From assembly GCA_017551025.1 (NCBI GenBank), contig JAFZNG010000009.1, positions 1 to 64,000 on the forward strand: DNA of 64,000 bases, in the 5' to 3' direction. Under the pieces are notes generated by a model. That model was given only the letters and a program-made list of their open reading frames with translations, searched no databases and was not told the DNA's origin. The stretch is from Paludibacteraceae bacterium. GTDB lineage: Bacteria > Bacteroidota > Bacteroidia > Bacteroidales > Paludibacteraceae. This document shows, one piece after another, positions 9,007 to 17,973 of this stretch (position 1 is its first letter; every line of letters begins with the position of its first letter). The translations under genes and the position numbers were made by a program.

Positions 9007-9012
9007 TCCGCA

Positions 9013-9121
9013 AACCAAACCATCCAAATCGTGTGGACTCCTCCGGGACTACCACACGATTGTTTTGGTTGCTTAAACGCGCGTGTGCACGTTGTGCGCG
9101 TAATTATAATGTATTACGCGC
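9013..9121 (+). promoter_or_regulatory. Structured region upstream of rpsB with mutually exclusive hairpins
   Basis: Hairpin 1: 9027-9036 pairs perfectly with 9052-9061, extended by 9013-9020 with 9062-9070. Hairpin 2: 9096-9104 pairs perfectly with 9113-9121 (GCGCGTAAT/ATTACGCGC). The 5' part of that stem (GCGCG 9096-9100) can alternatively pair with CGCGC at 9078-9082. No Bacteroidales promoter is visible between rpsI and rpsB, so this is an RNA element within the operon, plausibly a S2 control leader or a processing site. It lacks a T-run. Confidence 0.5.
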
Positions 9122-9194
9122 ATGAAAAAGCCGACCAAAATCCACGGATGAACGTAAAACAATAAATCATTAAAACATTAAAACATTATTCAAA

Positions 9195-10058
9195 ATGCGT
9201 ACAAATTTTGATCAACTCTTGGAGGCTGGCTGCCACTTTGGCCACCTCAAACGTAAGTGGAATCCCGCAATGGCTCCCTACATCTACATGGAGCGCAATG
9301 GTATTCACATCATCGACCTCAACAAGACCGCCCTCAAGATCGAGGAGGCTGCTGAGTCGCTCAAAGGTATCGTTCGCAGCGGCCGTAAGGTGCTGTTCGT
9401 TGGTACCAAGAAACAAGCTCAGGAAGTAGTAGCTCAACACGCTCAGGAAGTAGGCATGCCGTACATCACCGAGCGTTGGGCAGGTGGTATGCTCACCAAC
9501 TTCCCCACTATCCGCAAGGCTGTGAAGAAAATGAGCCAGATCGATAAGATGATGAGCGACGGTACACTCGACAACGTATCCAAGCGTGAGAAACTCCAGA
9601 TCGCACGTCAGCGTGAGAAACTCGAGAAGAACCTCGGTTCTATCGCCGACCTGACCCGTCTGCCGAGCGCTGTATTCGTTGTGGACGTGATCAAAGAGCA
9701 CATCGCCGTAGCGGAGGCTAACCGTCTCGGAATTCCTGTTTACGGTATCGTTGATACCAACTCCAACCCGAATAACATCGACTTCGTCATCCCGGCTAAC
9801 GACGATGCTACCAAGTCTATCGACATCATCCTGACCGCCGTTTGCGAGGCTATCAAGGAAGGTCTCGAGGAGCGCAAGGTAGAGAAGGCTGATGAGAATG
9901 CCGCTGCTGAGCAAGCTCAGGCAGAGGGCGAGGCTCCCGCACCCAAGGAGCGCCGTCAGCGTATCCGCAAAGCACAGCCCAAGGCTGAGCCCGAGAAAGT
10001 AGCTGAGGTAAAAGCCGAAGAACCCAAGGCTGAGGAGAAAGCAGAAGCTGCTGAGTAA
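9195..10058 (+). CDS. rpsB: 30S ribosomal protein S2
   Basis: 287 residues. S2 motifs: FDQLLEAGCHFGHLKRKWNP, MAPYIYMERNGIHIIDLNKT, RWAGGMLTNFPTIRKAVKK and IPVYGIVDTNSNPNNIDFVIPAND. The C-terminal 60 residues are a low-complexity A/E/K/P tail, longer than the E. coli protein and common in Bacteroidota. Followed by tsf after a 38-bp spacer that contains a heptamer array. Confidence 0.97.
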   Translation: MRTNFDQLLEAGCHFGHLKRKWNPAMAPYIYMERNGIHIIDLNKTALKIEEAAESLKGIVRSGRKVLFVGTKKQAQEVVAQHAQEVGMPYITERWAGGMLTNFPTIRKAVKKMSQIDKMMSDGTLDNVSKREKLQIARQREKLEKNLGSIADLTRLPSAVFVVDVIKEHIAVAEANRLGIPVYGIVDTNSNPNNIDFVIPANDDATKSIDIILTAVCEAIKEGLEERKVEKADENAAAEQAQAEGEAPAPKERRQRIRKAQPKAEPEKVAEVKAEEPKAEEKAEAAE

Positions 10059-10060
10059 TC

Positions 10061-10094
10061 TAATTTTTAATTTTTAATTTGTAATTTTTAATTA
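10061..10094 (+). repeat. Heptamer array TAATTTT between rpsB and tsf
   Basis: About five units of TAATTTT with one-base variation fill the spacer. Same unit as arrays at 11140, 42741, 57634, 58604 and 62757. Confidence 0.75.
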
Positions 10095-10096
10095 CT

Positions 10097-11089
10097 ATGG
10101 CTGTAACATTAGCAGATATCAAAAAACTCCGCGACATCACCGGTGCCGGTATGATGGACGTGAAGAAAGCCCTGGAAGAGGCTAACGGCGACTTCGAAGT
10201 AGCTAAGGACCTGCTCCGTAAGCGTGGTCAGGCTATCGCTGCAAAGCGTAGCGACCGTGAGGCTTCGGAGGGTTGCGTACTCGCAAAAGCAAAAGATGGC
10301 TTCGGTGCTATCGTGGGCGTAAAGTGCGAGACCGACTTCGTAGCTAAAAACGAAGACTTCGTAGGTATGGTAAAACTCATCCTCGACGCTGCCCTCGACA
10401 ACAAGGTACAGAGCAAGGACGAACTGGCTGCCCTCAAGATCGGTAACTTCACCGTTGCTGAGATCGTTACCGAGCGCTCCGGCGTGACGGGCGAGAAGAT
10501 GGAACTGGCCGACTATGCATGCCTCGAGGCTCCGGTAGTAGACGCATACAACCACCTGGGCAACAAGCTCTCGTCGTTGGTTGCTGCTAACGAAGGTGCT
10601 GAGCATGAGACCGTTCACGGTATCTCGATGCAGGTGGCTGCTATGAGCCCGATCGCTCTCGACGCAGATCACGTAGCTGAGGAGGTTAAGCAGAAAGAGC
10701 TCTCCGTAGCTATCGAGAAGACCAAGCAGGACGAGATCAACCGTGCCGTTGAGAACGCTATCCGCAAGGCCGGTATCAACCCCGCTCACGTTGACTCTGA
10801 GGATCATATCGAGTCCAACCAGGCTAAGGGCTGGATCACCGCTGAGCAGGCACAGCAGGCTCGCGACATCAAGGCGCAGATCACCGCTGAGACCGAGGCT
10901 AACATGGATAAGCTGGCTAAGAAGATCGAGATGATCGCACAAGGTCGTCTGGGTAAGTTCTTGAAAGAGAACACCTTGGTTGAGCAGGCTTATATCATGA
11001 GCGAGTCCAAGGAACTGGTTAAGGACGTACTGAAAGCCAAAGGCGTTCAGATCCTTGACTTCCGTCGCATCACCCTCAACGAGGAGTAA
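10097..11089 (+). CDS. tsf: Translation elongation factor Ts
   Basis: 330 residues. N-terminal UBA-like domain with LRDITGAGMMDVKKALEE, then the TDFVAKN motif (GVKCETDFVAKNEDF, about 74-88) that contacts EF-Tu, and two core subdomains. The nucleotide-exchange factor for EF-Tu. Last gene of the rplM operon, ended by a strong terminator at 11107-11135. Confidence 0.97.
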   Translation: MAVTLADIKKLRDITGAGMMDVKKALEEANGDFEVAKDLLRKRGQAIAAKRSDREASEGCVLAKAKDGFGAIVGVKCETDFVAKNEDFVGMVKLILDAALDNKVQSKDELAALKIGNFTVAEIVTERSGVTGEKMELADYACLEAPVVDAYNHLGNKLSSLVAANEGAEHETVHGISMQVAAMSPIALDADHVAEEVKQKELSVAIEKTKQDEINRAVENAIRKAGINPAHVDSEDHIESNQAKGWITAEQAQQARDIKAQITAETEANMDKLAKKIEMIAQGRLGKFLKENTLVEQAYIMSESKELVKDVLKAKGVQILDFRRITLNEE

Positions 11090-11106
11090 TCACTCCAAGA
11101 GTACAC

Positions 11107-11135
11107 AAAAAAGGAGCCACACGGCTCCTTTTTTT
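11107..11135. terminator. Bidirectional terminator between tsf and recQ
   Basis: AAGGAGCC (11111-11118) pairs with GGCTCCTT (11123-11130) around ACAC, with an A-run on the left and a T-run on the right. It fits termination of tsf on the plus strand and recQ on the minus strand. Confidence 0.85.
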
Positions 11136-11139
11136 ATAG

Positions 11140-11167
11140 TAATTTTTAATTTTTAATTTTTAATTTC
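11140..11167 (+). repeat. Heptamer array over the recQ stop codon
   Basis: Four units of TAATTTT. On the minus strand this encodes the last recQ residues (KLKIKN) and supplies its TAA. The same C-terminal residues recur at the end of dxr. Confidence 0.75.
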
Positions 11168-12888
11168 TCGCGACAGATGTCGCACTTCCCGCACGGCTTG
11201 GCATCCGTCTCGCCGAAATAGGCGAGCAGTACTTGCTCACGACAGAACTGGGTCTGCTCCGCATACTCTATCATTGCTTTCAGGTGTTCGGCGAATTGCT
11301 GTTGCCGCTGGTCGTACACCTCCGGCCGTAACCATATTTCATCTACGCGTTCCCGCGTGATCGTTACCGAACAAGCAATCGTGCGGGGTAGGTAGGTAAT
11401 AATTCCCCGTGCTGCCAAACCGCTAAGCAGTTGATGCTGTGCTTCTTGCTCTTCGGGTGTCTGGTTGGTATACTTCGCATCCGCCATATACTGCAGGTCG
11501 GTGAAGATACCTGTATACTTGCGCATGAGCGCCTGTAATAGGTTGCGCTGCTCTGCCGACAAATCGTACGACTGCAAGGTTTGTGGCGCTACATTGATAC
11601 GCACGCGTGCTGCCGTCTCATGTTCTTCCTCAAAATGGATAAATCCCGCATTACTAAGCAGTTGTAGCGATGAATAGGTCTGTATCACTGGTAGATGCAT
11701 GACCTGGCACAACTGGTCTATATGCAGTGCAAACGAATGTCCGAGTCCCGAACCTAAGCCTACTTGCAGGAAGTCCATCGTCTTATCATATACCTGACCG
11801 ACGAATTCCTTGGGTGGGTAACTGTCCGTTACGCGGCGGCGCGCTTTCTGTTTATCCTGCTCGTTATACAGCAGTACGCAGAAGGCCGTCAATCCGTCCC
11901 GTCCTGCGCGACCGGCTTCCTGGTAATACGACTCCAGATGAGAGGGTATATCGTAATGAATGACGAGGCGTACATCGGGTTTGTCGATACCCATACCGAA
12001 GGCATTCGTGGCAACCATGATACGTGTCACCCCTTGTTTCCAAGCTTCCTGTTTTTGATTGCGCTCCGCACTGCTCAAACCGGCATGATAGTAGTCCGCA
12101 GAGAGCCTGTTTTCATTCAAAAACGTTGCAATTTCCTGTGCACGCTTCCGATTACGGACATAGACGATAGCCGAACCGGCTACGCGGGTGAGAATATGTA
12201 TGAGTTGTTTATCTTTATCCTCTATTCGCCTAACGATATATTGCAGATTATCACGATGATATGATTTTCGTAGCACATGTTCTTCGCGGAAGCCTAAACG
12301 CACCTGAATATCACGCACCACTTCGGGTGTAGCGGAGGCTGTGAGGGCTAAAATTGGCACTTCTCGCTGTCCTTTTTCGAGTAGCAGTTCGCGTATCTCG
12401 CCGATACGCAGATAAGGCGGTCGGAAATCGTATCCCCAAGCCGAAATACAGTGCGCCTCGTCCACAGCGATCATACCTATCGGCAGTTGCAGCAGTCGTT
12501 GACGAAACGCTTCGCTCTCCAGTCGCTCGGGTGAGACATACAGGAAGTGGTACGGACCGAACTGACAGTTGTCGAGTGCTACGCGTTGCTGGTCGTAGCT
12601 CATGCCCGAATAGATGGCGGCGGCACGGATGTCACGTGCACGCAGATTCTCCACCTGATCTTTCATCAGGGCGATGAGGGGCGTCACGACCAGACACAGA
12701 CGACGTTCTTCCGGCAGGTACTCACCCATCACGAGTGCCGGGATCTGAAAGCACAAACTCTTGCCGCCGCCCGTAGCCATCAGCGCCAGCGTGTCGCGTC
12801 CCGCTAAAACAGAATCGATGATTTCCGCCTGCAACGGGCGGAAATCATCGTATCCGAAATATGTCTTTAATGCCTCGCGAGGGGACAT
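11146..12888 (-). CDS. recQ: RecQ-family ATP-dependent DNA helicase
   Basis: 580 residues. Superfamily 2 helicase motifs in order: FRPLQAEIIDSVLAGRD (motif 0), MATGGGKSLCF (Walker A, about 38-48), DEAHCISAWGYDFRP, ALTASATP, TNAFGMGIDKPDVR and YQEAGRAGRDG. After the helicase core comes a winged-helix-like region; the Cys-rich zinc module (FCREQVLLAYFGE...CGKCDIC) is at the very C-terminus and no HRDC domain is seen. This shorter architecture occurs in Bacteroidota. The final KLKIKN is supplied by a heptamer array. It unwinds DNA in recombination and repair. Downstream of gltX on the same strand. Confidence 0.93.
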   Translation of the reverse strand: MSPREALKTYFGYDDFRPLQAEIIDSVLAGRDTLALMATGGGKSLCFQIPALVMGEYLPEERRLCLVVTPLIALMKDQVENLRARDIRAAAIYSGMSYDQQRVALDNCQFGPYHFLYVSPERLESEAFRQRLLQLPIGMIAVDEAHCISAWGYDFRPPYLRIGEIRELLLEKGQREVPILALTASATPEVVRDIQVRLGFREEHVLRKSYHRDNLQYIVRRIEDKDKQLIHILTRVAGSAIVYVRNRKRAQEIATFLNENRLSADYYHAGLSSAERNQKQEAWKQGVTRIMVATNAFGMGIDKPDVRLVIHYDIPSHLESYYQEAGRAGRDGLTAFCVLLYNEQDKQKARRRVTDSYPPKEFVGQVYDKTMDFLQVGLGSGLGHSFALHIDQLCQVMHLPVIQTYSSLQLLSNAGFIHFEEEHETAARVRINVAPQTLQSYDLSAEQRNLLQALMRKYTGIFTDLQYMADAKYTNQTPEEQEAQHQLLSGLAARGIITYLPRTIACSVTITRERVDEIWLRPEVYDQRQQQFAEHLKAMIEYAEQTQFCREQVLLAYFGETDAKPCGKCDICREKLKIKN

Positions 12889-12899
12889 AACAATTTAAC

Positions 12900-12921
12900 G
12901 TTTTCTCTTTAAGGAGAAAAC
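12900..12921. other. Short hairpin between gltX and recQ
   Basis: GTTTTCTC (12900-12907) pairs perfectly with GAGAAAAC (12914-12921). There is no T-run in the direction of transcription (minus), so it is not a standard terminator there; role unknown. An 8-bp-period array (about 12922-12945) adjoins it. Confidence 0.4.
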
Positions 12922-12933
12922 CTTTTTAACTAT

Positions 12934-14604
12934 TTAACTTTTTAACGCGAGTATCGCTGTGCGTACTCGCTTGAGGGTTTCGGCCTTGCCGAGCACATCG
13001 GTGATATTCCAGATATGCGGACCGCGAGCGGCACCCACGAGGCAGATACGGAAGGCATTCATCACAATACCTACGCCGTACTCTTTCTCTGCAATCCATG
13101 GCATGATGATGTCATCCAAGTGCCAGCGGATGACGGTATTGCCGTTGTCGTCTTGGGTCTCGTACGAGCGGTGCCAGTCTTCCTCGCTGACAGCCTCCAG
13201 CAGCGTGAGCATCTCCTGCATATGACGCGGACTGTCCTCTTTCCAACGTTTCTTGAGCGATTTCTCGTCGTATTCGGTTGGCGCTACGAAGAAGAAGTTC
13301 GCCTGCTCCCACAGTTCCGGCACGAAGTTTACACGCTCCTTGACCAGGCCGATGATCTTCGGTAGTTGAGAGTTGAGAGTTGAAAGTTGAGAGAAGTCGT
13401 CTAGTTGTAAGTTGAAAGAAGCGAGTTTTTCTTTCAATACAGGGAGAAACATCTCTGCGAGCTCTTCATTCGTCTTGAGTTGCAGATATTGGTGGTTGAA
13501 CCATTTGCCCTTCTCATAGTCGAACTTAGCGCCGGACTTGCTGACGCGGTCGAGCGAGAAGTCGCGGATAAGTTCCTCCATCGAGTACATCTCCTGATCG
13601 CCTGTGCCGTGCCATCCGAGCAGGGCGAGGAAGTTGATAACCGCCTCAGGCAGGTAACCGCTCTCGCGATAACCGCTGCTGACGGTGCCGTCTTTTTGGT
13701 TGTGGAACTCCAGCGGGAAGACGGGAAAACCGAGACGGTCGCCATCGCGCTTACTGAGTTTACCGTTGCCGTCTGGCTTGAGCAGCAGGGGCAGGTGGGC
13801 AAACTCAGGCATGGTGTCCTGCCAACCGAAAGCACGGTAGAGCAGTACGTGAAGCGGTGCGCTGGGCAGCCACTCCTCGCCACGGATGACGTGCGAGATC
13901 TCCATCAGGTGGTCATCCACGATGTTTGCCAAATGGTAGGTAGGCAGGTCGTCAGCCGACTTATAGAGCACTTTGTCGTCCAGAATATTGGAGTTGATGA
14001 CTACTTCGCCACGAATCAGGTCGTGGACATGTACATCTTCGTCGGGCTCCACTTTGAATCGTACTACATATTTCTCGCCGCCTTCAACGAGCCGTGTTAC
14101 TTCCTCTGCCGGCATGGTCAGCGAGTTGCGCATCTGCATGCGGGTACGCGCATCGTATTGGAAATTAGGTATCTCCGCGCGTTTCTTCTCGAGTTCTTCG
14201 GGCGTATCAAAAGCGATGTATGCGTGACCGGAGTCGAGCAACTGCTTTACGTACTTGTGGTATATCTCGCGGCGCTCACTTTGTCTGTACGGACCGTGTT
14301 CTCCCACAGCCTCAATCTCAATACTACCTTTCACTTTTGTCCTTTCACCTTTCACCTTCCTCAGTCCTTCATCGATCTCGATGCCGAGCCAGTCGAGGGC
14401 TTCCAGGATATATTCCTCGGCTCCGGGCACGAAGCGGGTGGAGTCGGTATCCTCGATACGCAGCAGCATCTGGCCGCCGTGCTGACGGGCAAACAAGTAG
14501 TTATACAGGGCGGTACGAACACCACCAATATGCAGTGCGCCGGTAGGGCTTGGCGCAAAACGAACACGTACCGGACGGTTGCCGGTGTTAACAGTTTCTC
14601 CCAT
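12934..14604 (-). CDS. gltX: Glutamyl-tRNA synthetase with two repeat-derived insertions
   Basis: 556 residues from ATG at 14604 ([20 protein letters not shown]). A longer frame to 14655 would run through the promoter and is rejected. Class I motifs: HIGG (25-28, HIGH) and [12 protein letters not shown] (KMSKS). Charges tRNA with glutamate. Two stretches are low complexity at the DNA level: residues about 83-93 ([12 protein letters not shown], array 14327-14356) and about 395-415 (QLSTLNSQL, array 13364-13418). Both lie where insertions are probably tolerated. Own promoter at 14633-14664. Confidence 0.95.
   Translation of the reverse strand: MGETVNTGNRPVRVRFAPSPTGALHIGGVRTALYNYLFARQHGGQMLLRIEDTDSTRFVPGAEEYILEALDWLGIEIDEGLRKVKGERTKVKGSIEIEAVGEHGPYRQSERREIYHKYVKQLLDSGHAYIAFDTPEELEKKRAEIPNFQYDARTRMQMRNSLTMPAEEVTRLVEGGEKYVVRFKVEPDEDVHVHDLIRGEVVINSNILDDKVLYKSADDLPTYHLANIVDDHLMEISHVIRGEEWLPSAPLHVLLYRAFGWQDTMPEFAHLPLLLKPDGNGKLSKRDGDRLGFPVFPLEFHNQKDGTVSSGYRESGYLPEAVINFLALLGWHGTGDQEMYSMEELIRDFSLDRVSKSGAKFDYEKGKWFNHQYLQLKTNEELAEMFLPVLKEKLASFNLQLDDFSQLSTLNSQLPKIIGLVKERVNFVPELWEQANFFFVAPTEYDEKSLKKRWKEDSPRHMQEMLTLLEAVSEEDWHRSYETQDDNGNTVIRWHLDDIIMPWIAEKEYGVGIVMNAFRICLVGAARGPHIWNITDVLGKAETLKRVRTAILALKS
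13364..13418 (+). repeat. Heptamer array AGTTGAG inside gltX
   Basis: Four exact or near-exact units at 13364-13391, then a degenerate continuation to 13418. In frame in gltX; the coding-strand unit is CTCAACT, also the unit of the intergenic array at 39578. Confidence 0.8.
14327..14356 (+). repeat. Heptamer array CCTTTCA inside gltX
   Basis: Units CCTTTCA, CTTTTGT, CCTTTCA, CCTTTCA, CC. Encodes the [11 protein letters not shown] stretch on the minus strand. Confidence 0.75.
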
Positions 14605-14632
14605 GATTTTCGTCTGTTTCCAAATTTGGCTG

Positions 14633-14664
14633 CAAAGGTACAAAAAAAAACGCACGTACGCAAA
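14633..14664 (-). promoter_or_regulatory. Promoter of gltX
   Basis: Minus strand: TTTG (complement of 14661-14664), 20 bp, TACCTTTG (complement of 14633-14640); extended box TTTGCGTACGTGC. Confidence 0.8.
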
Positions 14665-14701
14665 TATTTGTACAGATATTTCTCATAAAAGGTGGATTTT
14701 A

Positions 14702-14733
14702 TTTGCATAAATAAAATAATTTTTGTAACTTTG
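14702..14733 (+). promoter_or_regulatory. Promoter of the first mntA-hepT pair
   Basis: TTTG 14702-14705, 20 bp, TAACTTTG 14726-14733 followed by CAG. The pair starts at 14760. Confidence 0.75.
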
Positions 14734-14759
14734 CAGCGTAAAACGAAAAGAAGACGATT

Positions 14760-15065
14760 ATGCCGAGTGCTGAAGTGCAGAAAATGATACCGCAGATACA
14801 AGCCTATCTGGCGACTCAACCGGTTGAACGAGCCTACCTGTTTGGCTCTTGTTCGCGTGGTGATGAGAAGCCGGATAGTGATTTGGATATCTTGGTACAA
14901 TTGGATTATTCGCAACCAATAGGGATGCGTTATTTCGGTATGATATGCGACCTTGAAAAGCAGCTTGGCCGCAAGGTTGATTTAGTAGAGGATCGGGGAC
15001 TGAAGAATTTTGCCCGCCCGTATGTAGATAACGATAAAATTCTGTTATATGAGAGAGCCCATTAG
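14760..15065 (+). CDS. mntA: MntA-like nucleotidyltransferase antitoxin
   Basis: 101 residues. Minimal nucleotidyltransferase fold with YLFGSCSRGDEKPDSDLDIL: the GS motif and the DxD metal site are intact. In characterised HepT/MntA systems this protein neutralises the HEPN toxin, by AMP transfer to a Tyr near its active site. It overlaps the hepT-like gene by 17 bp. It belongs to a different subgroup from the two closely alike copies at 45116 and 54284. AT-rich relative to gltX. Confidence 0.85.
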   Translation: MPSAEVQKMIPQIQAYLATQPVERAYLFGSCSRGDEKPDSDLDILVQLDYSQPIGMRYFGMICDLEKQLGRKVDLVEDRGLKNFARPYVDNDKILLYERAH

Positions 15066-15408
15066 AGACAAAGGTCGCCTTGAACATATGCTGGAGCATA
15101 TTGATCGTGCACAACAATTTGCTGCAGGCAGGTCCTTAGAAGATCTGGAAAACGATACTATGTTCCGTTATGCGGCGGTTAAGTGCTTAGAGATTGTTGG
15201 TGAGGCGGCATATATGTTAACGTTGGAATTTAAGGAGAGTCATCCGGATACGCCATGGCAAGTAATAATTAAAATGCGTCACGTCATGGTGCATGGCTAT
15301 TATTCTATTCAGATGCCTATTGTATGGGATATTATTCAGAATGATTTTCCGGCTCTCCGACCAAAGATTGTTGCCTATATTTCTGAATTGGAGAACAATA
15401 ATGAATAA
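15049..15408 (+). CDS. hepT: HepT-like HEPN ribonuclease toxin (DUF86)
   Basis: 119 residues, all helical. The HEPN active site RxxxxH is present as RHVMVHGYY near residue 80, with the Tyr that partner enzymes modify. The CLEIVGEAA motif typical of DUF86 precedes it. Predicted RNase toxin paired with the overlapping upstream nucleotidyltransferase. Confidence 0.85.
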   Translation: MREPIRDKGRLEHMLEHIDRAQQFAAGRSLEDLENDTMFRYAAVKCLEIVGEAAYMLTLEFKESHPDTPWQVIIKMRHVMVHGYYSIQMPIVWDIIQNDFPALRPKIVAYISELENNNE

Positions 15409-15507
15409 CCCTTGCCGCGGGGGATAGATGCGGCCGTCACTCACTGACGTAAAATAGGAGGACATATTAGATTAAGCGTTTGCTTTATTTGAGGATTCAT
15501 TCATAAA

Positions 15508-15641
15508 CTACCACAATTTGAATTTTGCCTTCCGAGAATAATGCGAAACGCTCACGCGATTGCGTGGGCTTTCTGCATGTATTGGAGGCAAAGGGTGTGG
15601 TAGCCCGAATGAACCAATAGCAGTTGGCTCACGCTTTTTTT
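15508..15641 (+). ncRNA. Structured RNA candidate upstream of the LRR lipoprotein
   Basis: Nested pairing: CTACCACA (15508-15515) with TGTGGTAG (15596-15603); TTTGCCTTCC (15524-15533) with GGAGGCAAA (15584-15592) with one bulged T; GAAA (15545-15548) with TTTC (15570-15573); and GCTCACGC (15550-15557) with GCGTGGGC (15562-15569) around GATT. A second GCTCACGC at 15627-15634 sits just before a T-run (15635-15641) and could compete for GCGTGGGC, which would suit a riboswitch-like or attenuator arrangement. I could not assign it to a known family, and no clear promoter is visible. The 312-bp gap 15409-15720 holds nothing else I can support. Confidence 0.5.
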
Positions 15642-15720
15642 GTGCGCAATTAATGGATAAGTTAATCATATGAGAATGTGAAAAATGCGAAAATAGTAGG
15701 CATGTTAAAAAATAATAATT

Positions 15721-17145
15721 ATGAATAGGACTGTTATAAAAATCCCATTATTAGGCATTGGACTGATAGTATCAGTAGGCATTATGTCTGCTTGTTCAGG
15801 TAAGGCTTCGGTTTCGTCTTTAACATCGTCGGATACGATTGAAATACCAATAGAACATGAATATAGTAAAGCCACTATTGAAGGCATTGAATACAAATTT
15901 GACCATTCCGCTCATACAGCGGAAGTTTTATCCCTTCAAAATGTAAACATTACCGTTCTTAAGATAACAGAAAAAATCAAATATAACAATGAATGGTATA
16001 ATGTTACTCGCATAGGGAATATGGCATTTAAACAATGTTATGAGCTTACGACTGTTATCCTTCCAAATAGTATATTAGAAATAGGAACCTGCGCTTTTAT
16101 ATTCTGCAATAATTTAAAATCTGTTGTTTTGCCAAATAGTGTAAAAAAGGTTGGTGGAGATGTTTTCTCTTATTGTGAAAATTTAAATGAGATTGTACAT
16201 AATAATCATATTTTTGCACATCTTCCTCAGTCATACAAGGGTGCATATTCTGTGCCAAATGGCATAGAAATAATAGTGGACGGTGCTTTTTACAAATGCG
16301 ATCAACTCACCTCCGTAACTATACCAAATAGTGTAAAACATATTGATGGAATGGCGTTTAGTTGTTGTAATAACCTAAGTGCGCCTGTTTATAATGACCA
16401 TTTGTTTGCATATTTACCATCTTGCTGGCGAGGAGAGTTTAGCATTCCTGAAGGGATAGAAAATATAGCGAGTATGGCTTTTTTCTCTGCGGATAAAATG
16501 ACAAAACTTGTTTTTCCCAAAAGTGTTAAAGGAATAGATGCTAATGATTATTATTTCAACGATGTCTTTTTAGATTGTTCTTCATTAAGATCGTTTGATG
16601 TGCATCCTGAAAATCAATATTTTAGTTCAATTGATGGCATGTTGTATAACAAAAAAGGGACAAAACTAATTAAGGTTCCAAATGCTAAATATGGCAAGGT
16701 GGTAATTTTAGAGGATGTGACGGTAATTGATACATTTGCATTCGCAAATACAACGCATCTGAATTATATAGAGGTTGAATCCGGGAATCAATGTTATAGT
16801 TCTTCATTAGACGGTGTTCTTTTTAATAAAAGTAAATCATCATTAGTTGCATGCCCAGGAGGAAAACAAAACTCATACATCATACCAGACGGAGTTGAAG
16901 TGATAGAGAGTGGAGCATTTGCCTTCAGTAATCTTTCTACTATTGTAATTCCCAATAGTGTCACTTCTATCAAACGACACGCTTTTCGGAATTGCGACAA
17001 ATTAAGCACCCTTAAAATACCACAAAGTGTCGTTTCTATTGAAGAAGAGGCTTTTTGGGGTGATAGCGATTTAACACTTATATTACCAGAAAGTTTGCGA
17101 GGAAAAGTTGACGTTTGGGCAGAAGATAAGGTTATCTATTATTAA
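15721..17145 (+). CDS. BspA-like leucine-rich repeat lipoprotein
   Basis: 474 residues. Signal with lipobox MSACS (Cys near residue 25). The body is tandem LRR_5/BspA repeats of about 23 residues with cores such as LTTVILPNSILEIGTCAF, LTSVTIPNSVKHIDGMAF and LSTIVIPNSVTSIKRHAF, ending in an incomplete repeat. Such proteins are surface-exposed adhesins or binding proteins. Strikingly AT-rich codon use compared with genes on both sides outside the island, so probably acquired. The structured RNA at 15508-15641 lies just upstream. Confidence 0.88.
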   Translation: MNRTVIKIPLLGIGLIVSVGIMSACSGKASVSSLTSSDTIEIPIEHEYSKATIEGIEYKFDHSAHTAEVLSLQNVNITVLKITEKIKYNNEWYNVTRIGNMAFKQCYELTTVILPNSILEIGTCAFIFCNNLKSVVLPNSVKKVGGDVFSYCENLNEIVHNNHIFAHLPQSYKGAYSVPNGIEIIVDGAFYKCDQLTSVTIPNSVKHIDGMAFSCCNNLSAPVYNDHLFAYLPSCWRGEFSIPEGIENIASMAFFSADKMTKLVFPKSVKGIDANDYYFNDVFLDCSSLRSFDVHPENQYFSSIDGMLYNKKGTKLIKVPNAKYGKVVILEDVTVIDTFAFANTTHLNYIEVESGNQCYSSSLDGVLFNKSKSSLVACPGGKQNSYIIPDGVEVIESGAFAFSNLSTIVIPNSVTSIKRHAFRNCDKLSTLKIPQSVVSIEEEAFWGDSDLTLILPESLRGKVDVWAEDKVIYY

Positions 17146-17163
17146 ATAAATGGCAAATAAAGC

Positions 17164-17760
17164 ATGTTGGAGAATTTAGAAATACGATGTTTATGTCCTA
17201 ATAGCCCTTTGATCCATCCCTCCCCTGTGGACATTTTAAACATTCTAAACATGGAGAGAGAACCGGATGACGATTTTTCGTTTATGAATGCAAAAAATGA
17301 AAATTTGTCATTAGAGAAGAAAAGAGTTATCCAAGATATGTTAGGCCACAAATCATACTTATATAGATCTGATTATCCTCAAAATGACATAAGCAAGCGT
17401 AAATTATGGGAAGATATTCTTCGTCTCACCCCAAAGTTTAACGGGGAAACGGTATATCGTTACACAAATGAATTTGACATAGTAAACATGTCTATTGGAG
17501 ATAGAATAAGAATTGCTCATAGCCTTACAACCACAACTATTTCTGATGGATTTTGGTCTGAAAATCAATGGATCGCTAAATACATAATACGTTGTAAAAG
17601 TCCAGAATTAACTAGTGCACATGATGTGAGCGTATTATACAATGATTCTTTTTGTAAAAAAGGAGAATGTCAAGTTAATTTTGAAGAGAATACATCGTTT
17701 AAAGTAGATGACATACAATGGAATAATGCCAAAAAGTACATCTATATGCACGAATTATAA
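17164..17760 (+). CDS. ADP-ribosyltransferase-like protein with altered catalytic motif
   Basis: 198 residues, no signal peptide. The C-terminal 110 residues follow the R-S-E order of ADP-ribosyltransferase exoenzymes: an Arg in ETVYRYTNEF (about 100), a SLTTTTISDGFW segment in the STS position (about 120), and GECQVNFEENTSFKV (about 165-180) in the position of the ExE turn. There the second Glu appears replaced by Gln (ECQ). This would weaken or change catalysis in a standard enzyme. Assignment is by motif reading only. AT-rich, immediately after the LRR lipoprotein; both may have arrived together. Confidence 0.45.
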   Translation: MLENLEIRCLCPNSPLIHPSPVDILNILNMEREPDDDFSFMNAKNENLSLEKKRVIQDMLGHKSYLYRSDYPQNDISKRKLWEDILRLTPKFNGETVYRYTNEFDIVNMSIGDRIRIAHSLTTTTISDGFWSENQWIAKYIIRCKSPELTSAHDVSVLYNDSFCKKGECQVNFEENTSFKVDDIQWNNAKKYIYMHEL

Positions 17761-17973
17761 CAAAATATAATGCGTGGCATCATGGTCCAGGACGAGCGGA
17801 CGATTGAATTGTCCTGAAAAAGAAGAACGAGCAGCGGCGGCAGAGATGTCACCGCTGATTGTGTGGGATGGCATGCGGTGGAAGGGAGATAGAAGATGCT
17901 GACTATTCGGGATAATGGACAAAGCAGACAACGGCCGCAAATATGCGACCGAAGGGGAAAATGCGTACTATCG
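17761..17973. other. Intergenic stretch without a convincing gene
   Basis: GC content rises again here after the AT-rich island. Short minus-strand frames exist but have no recognisable motif or start context. I see no terminator hairpin with a T-run. Confidence 0.4.
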
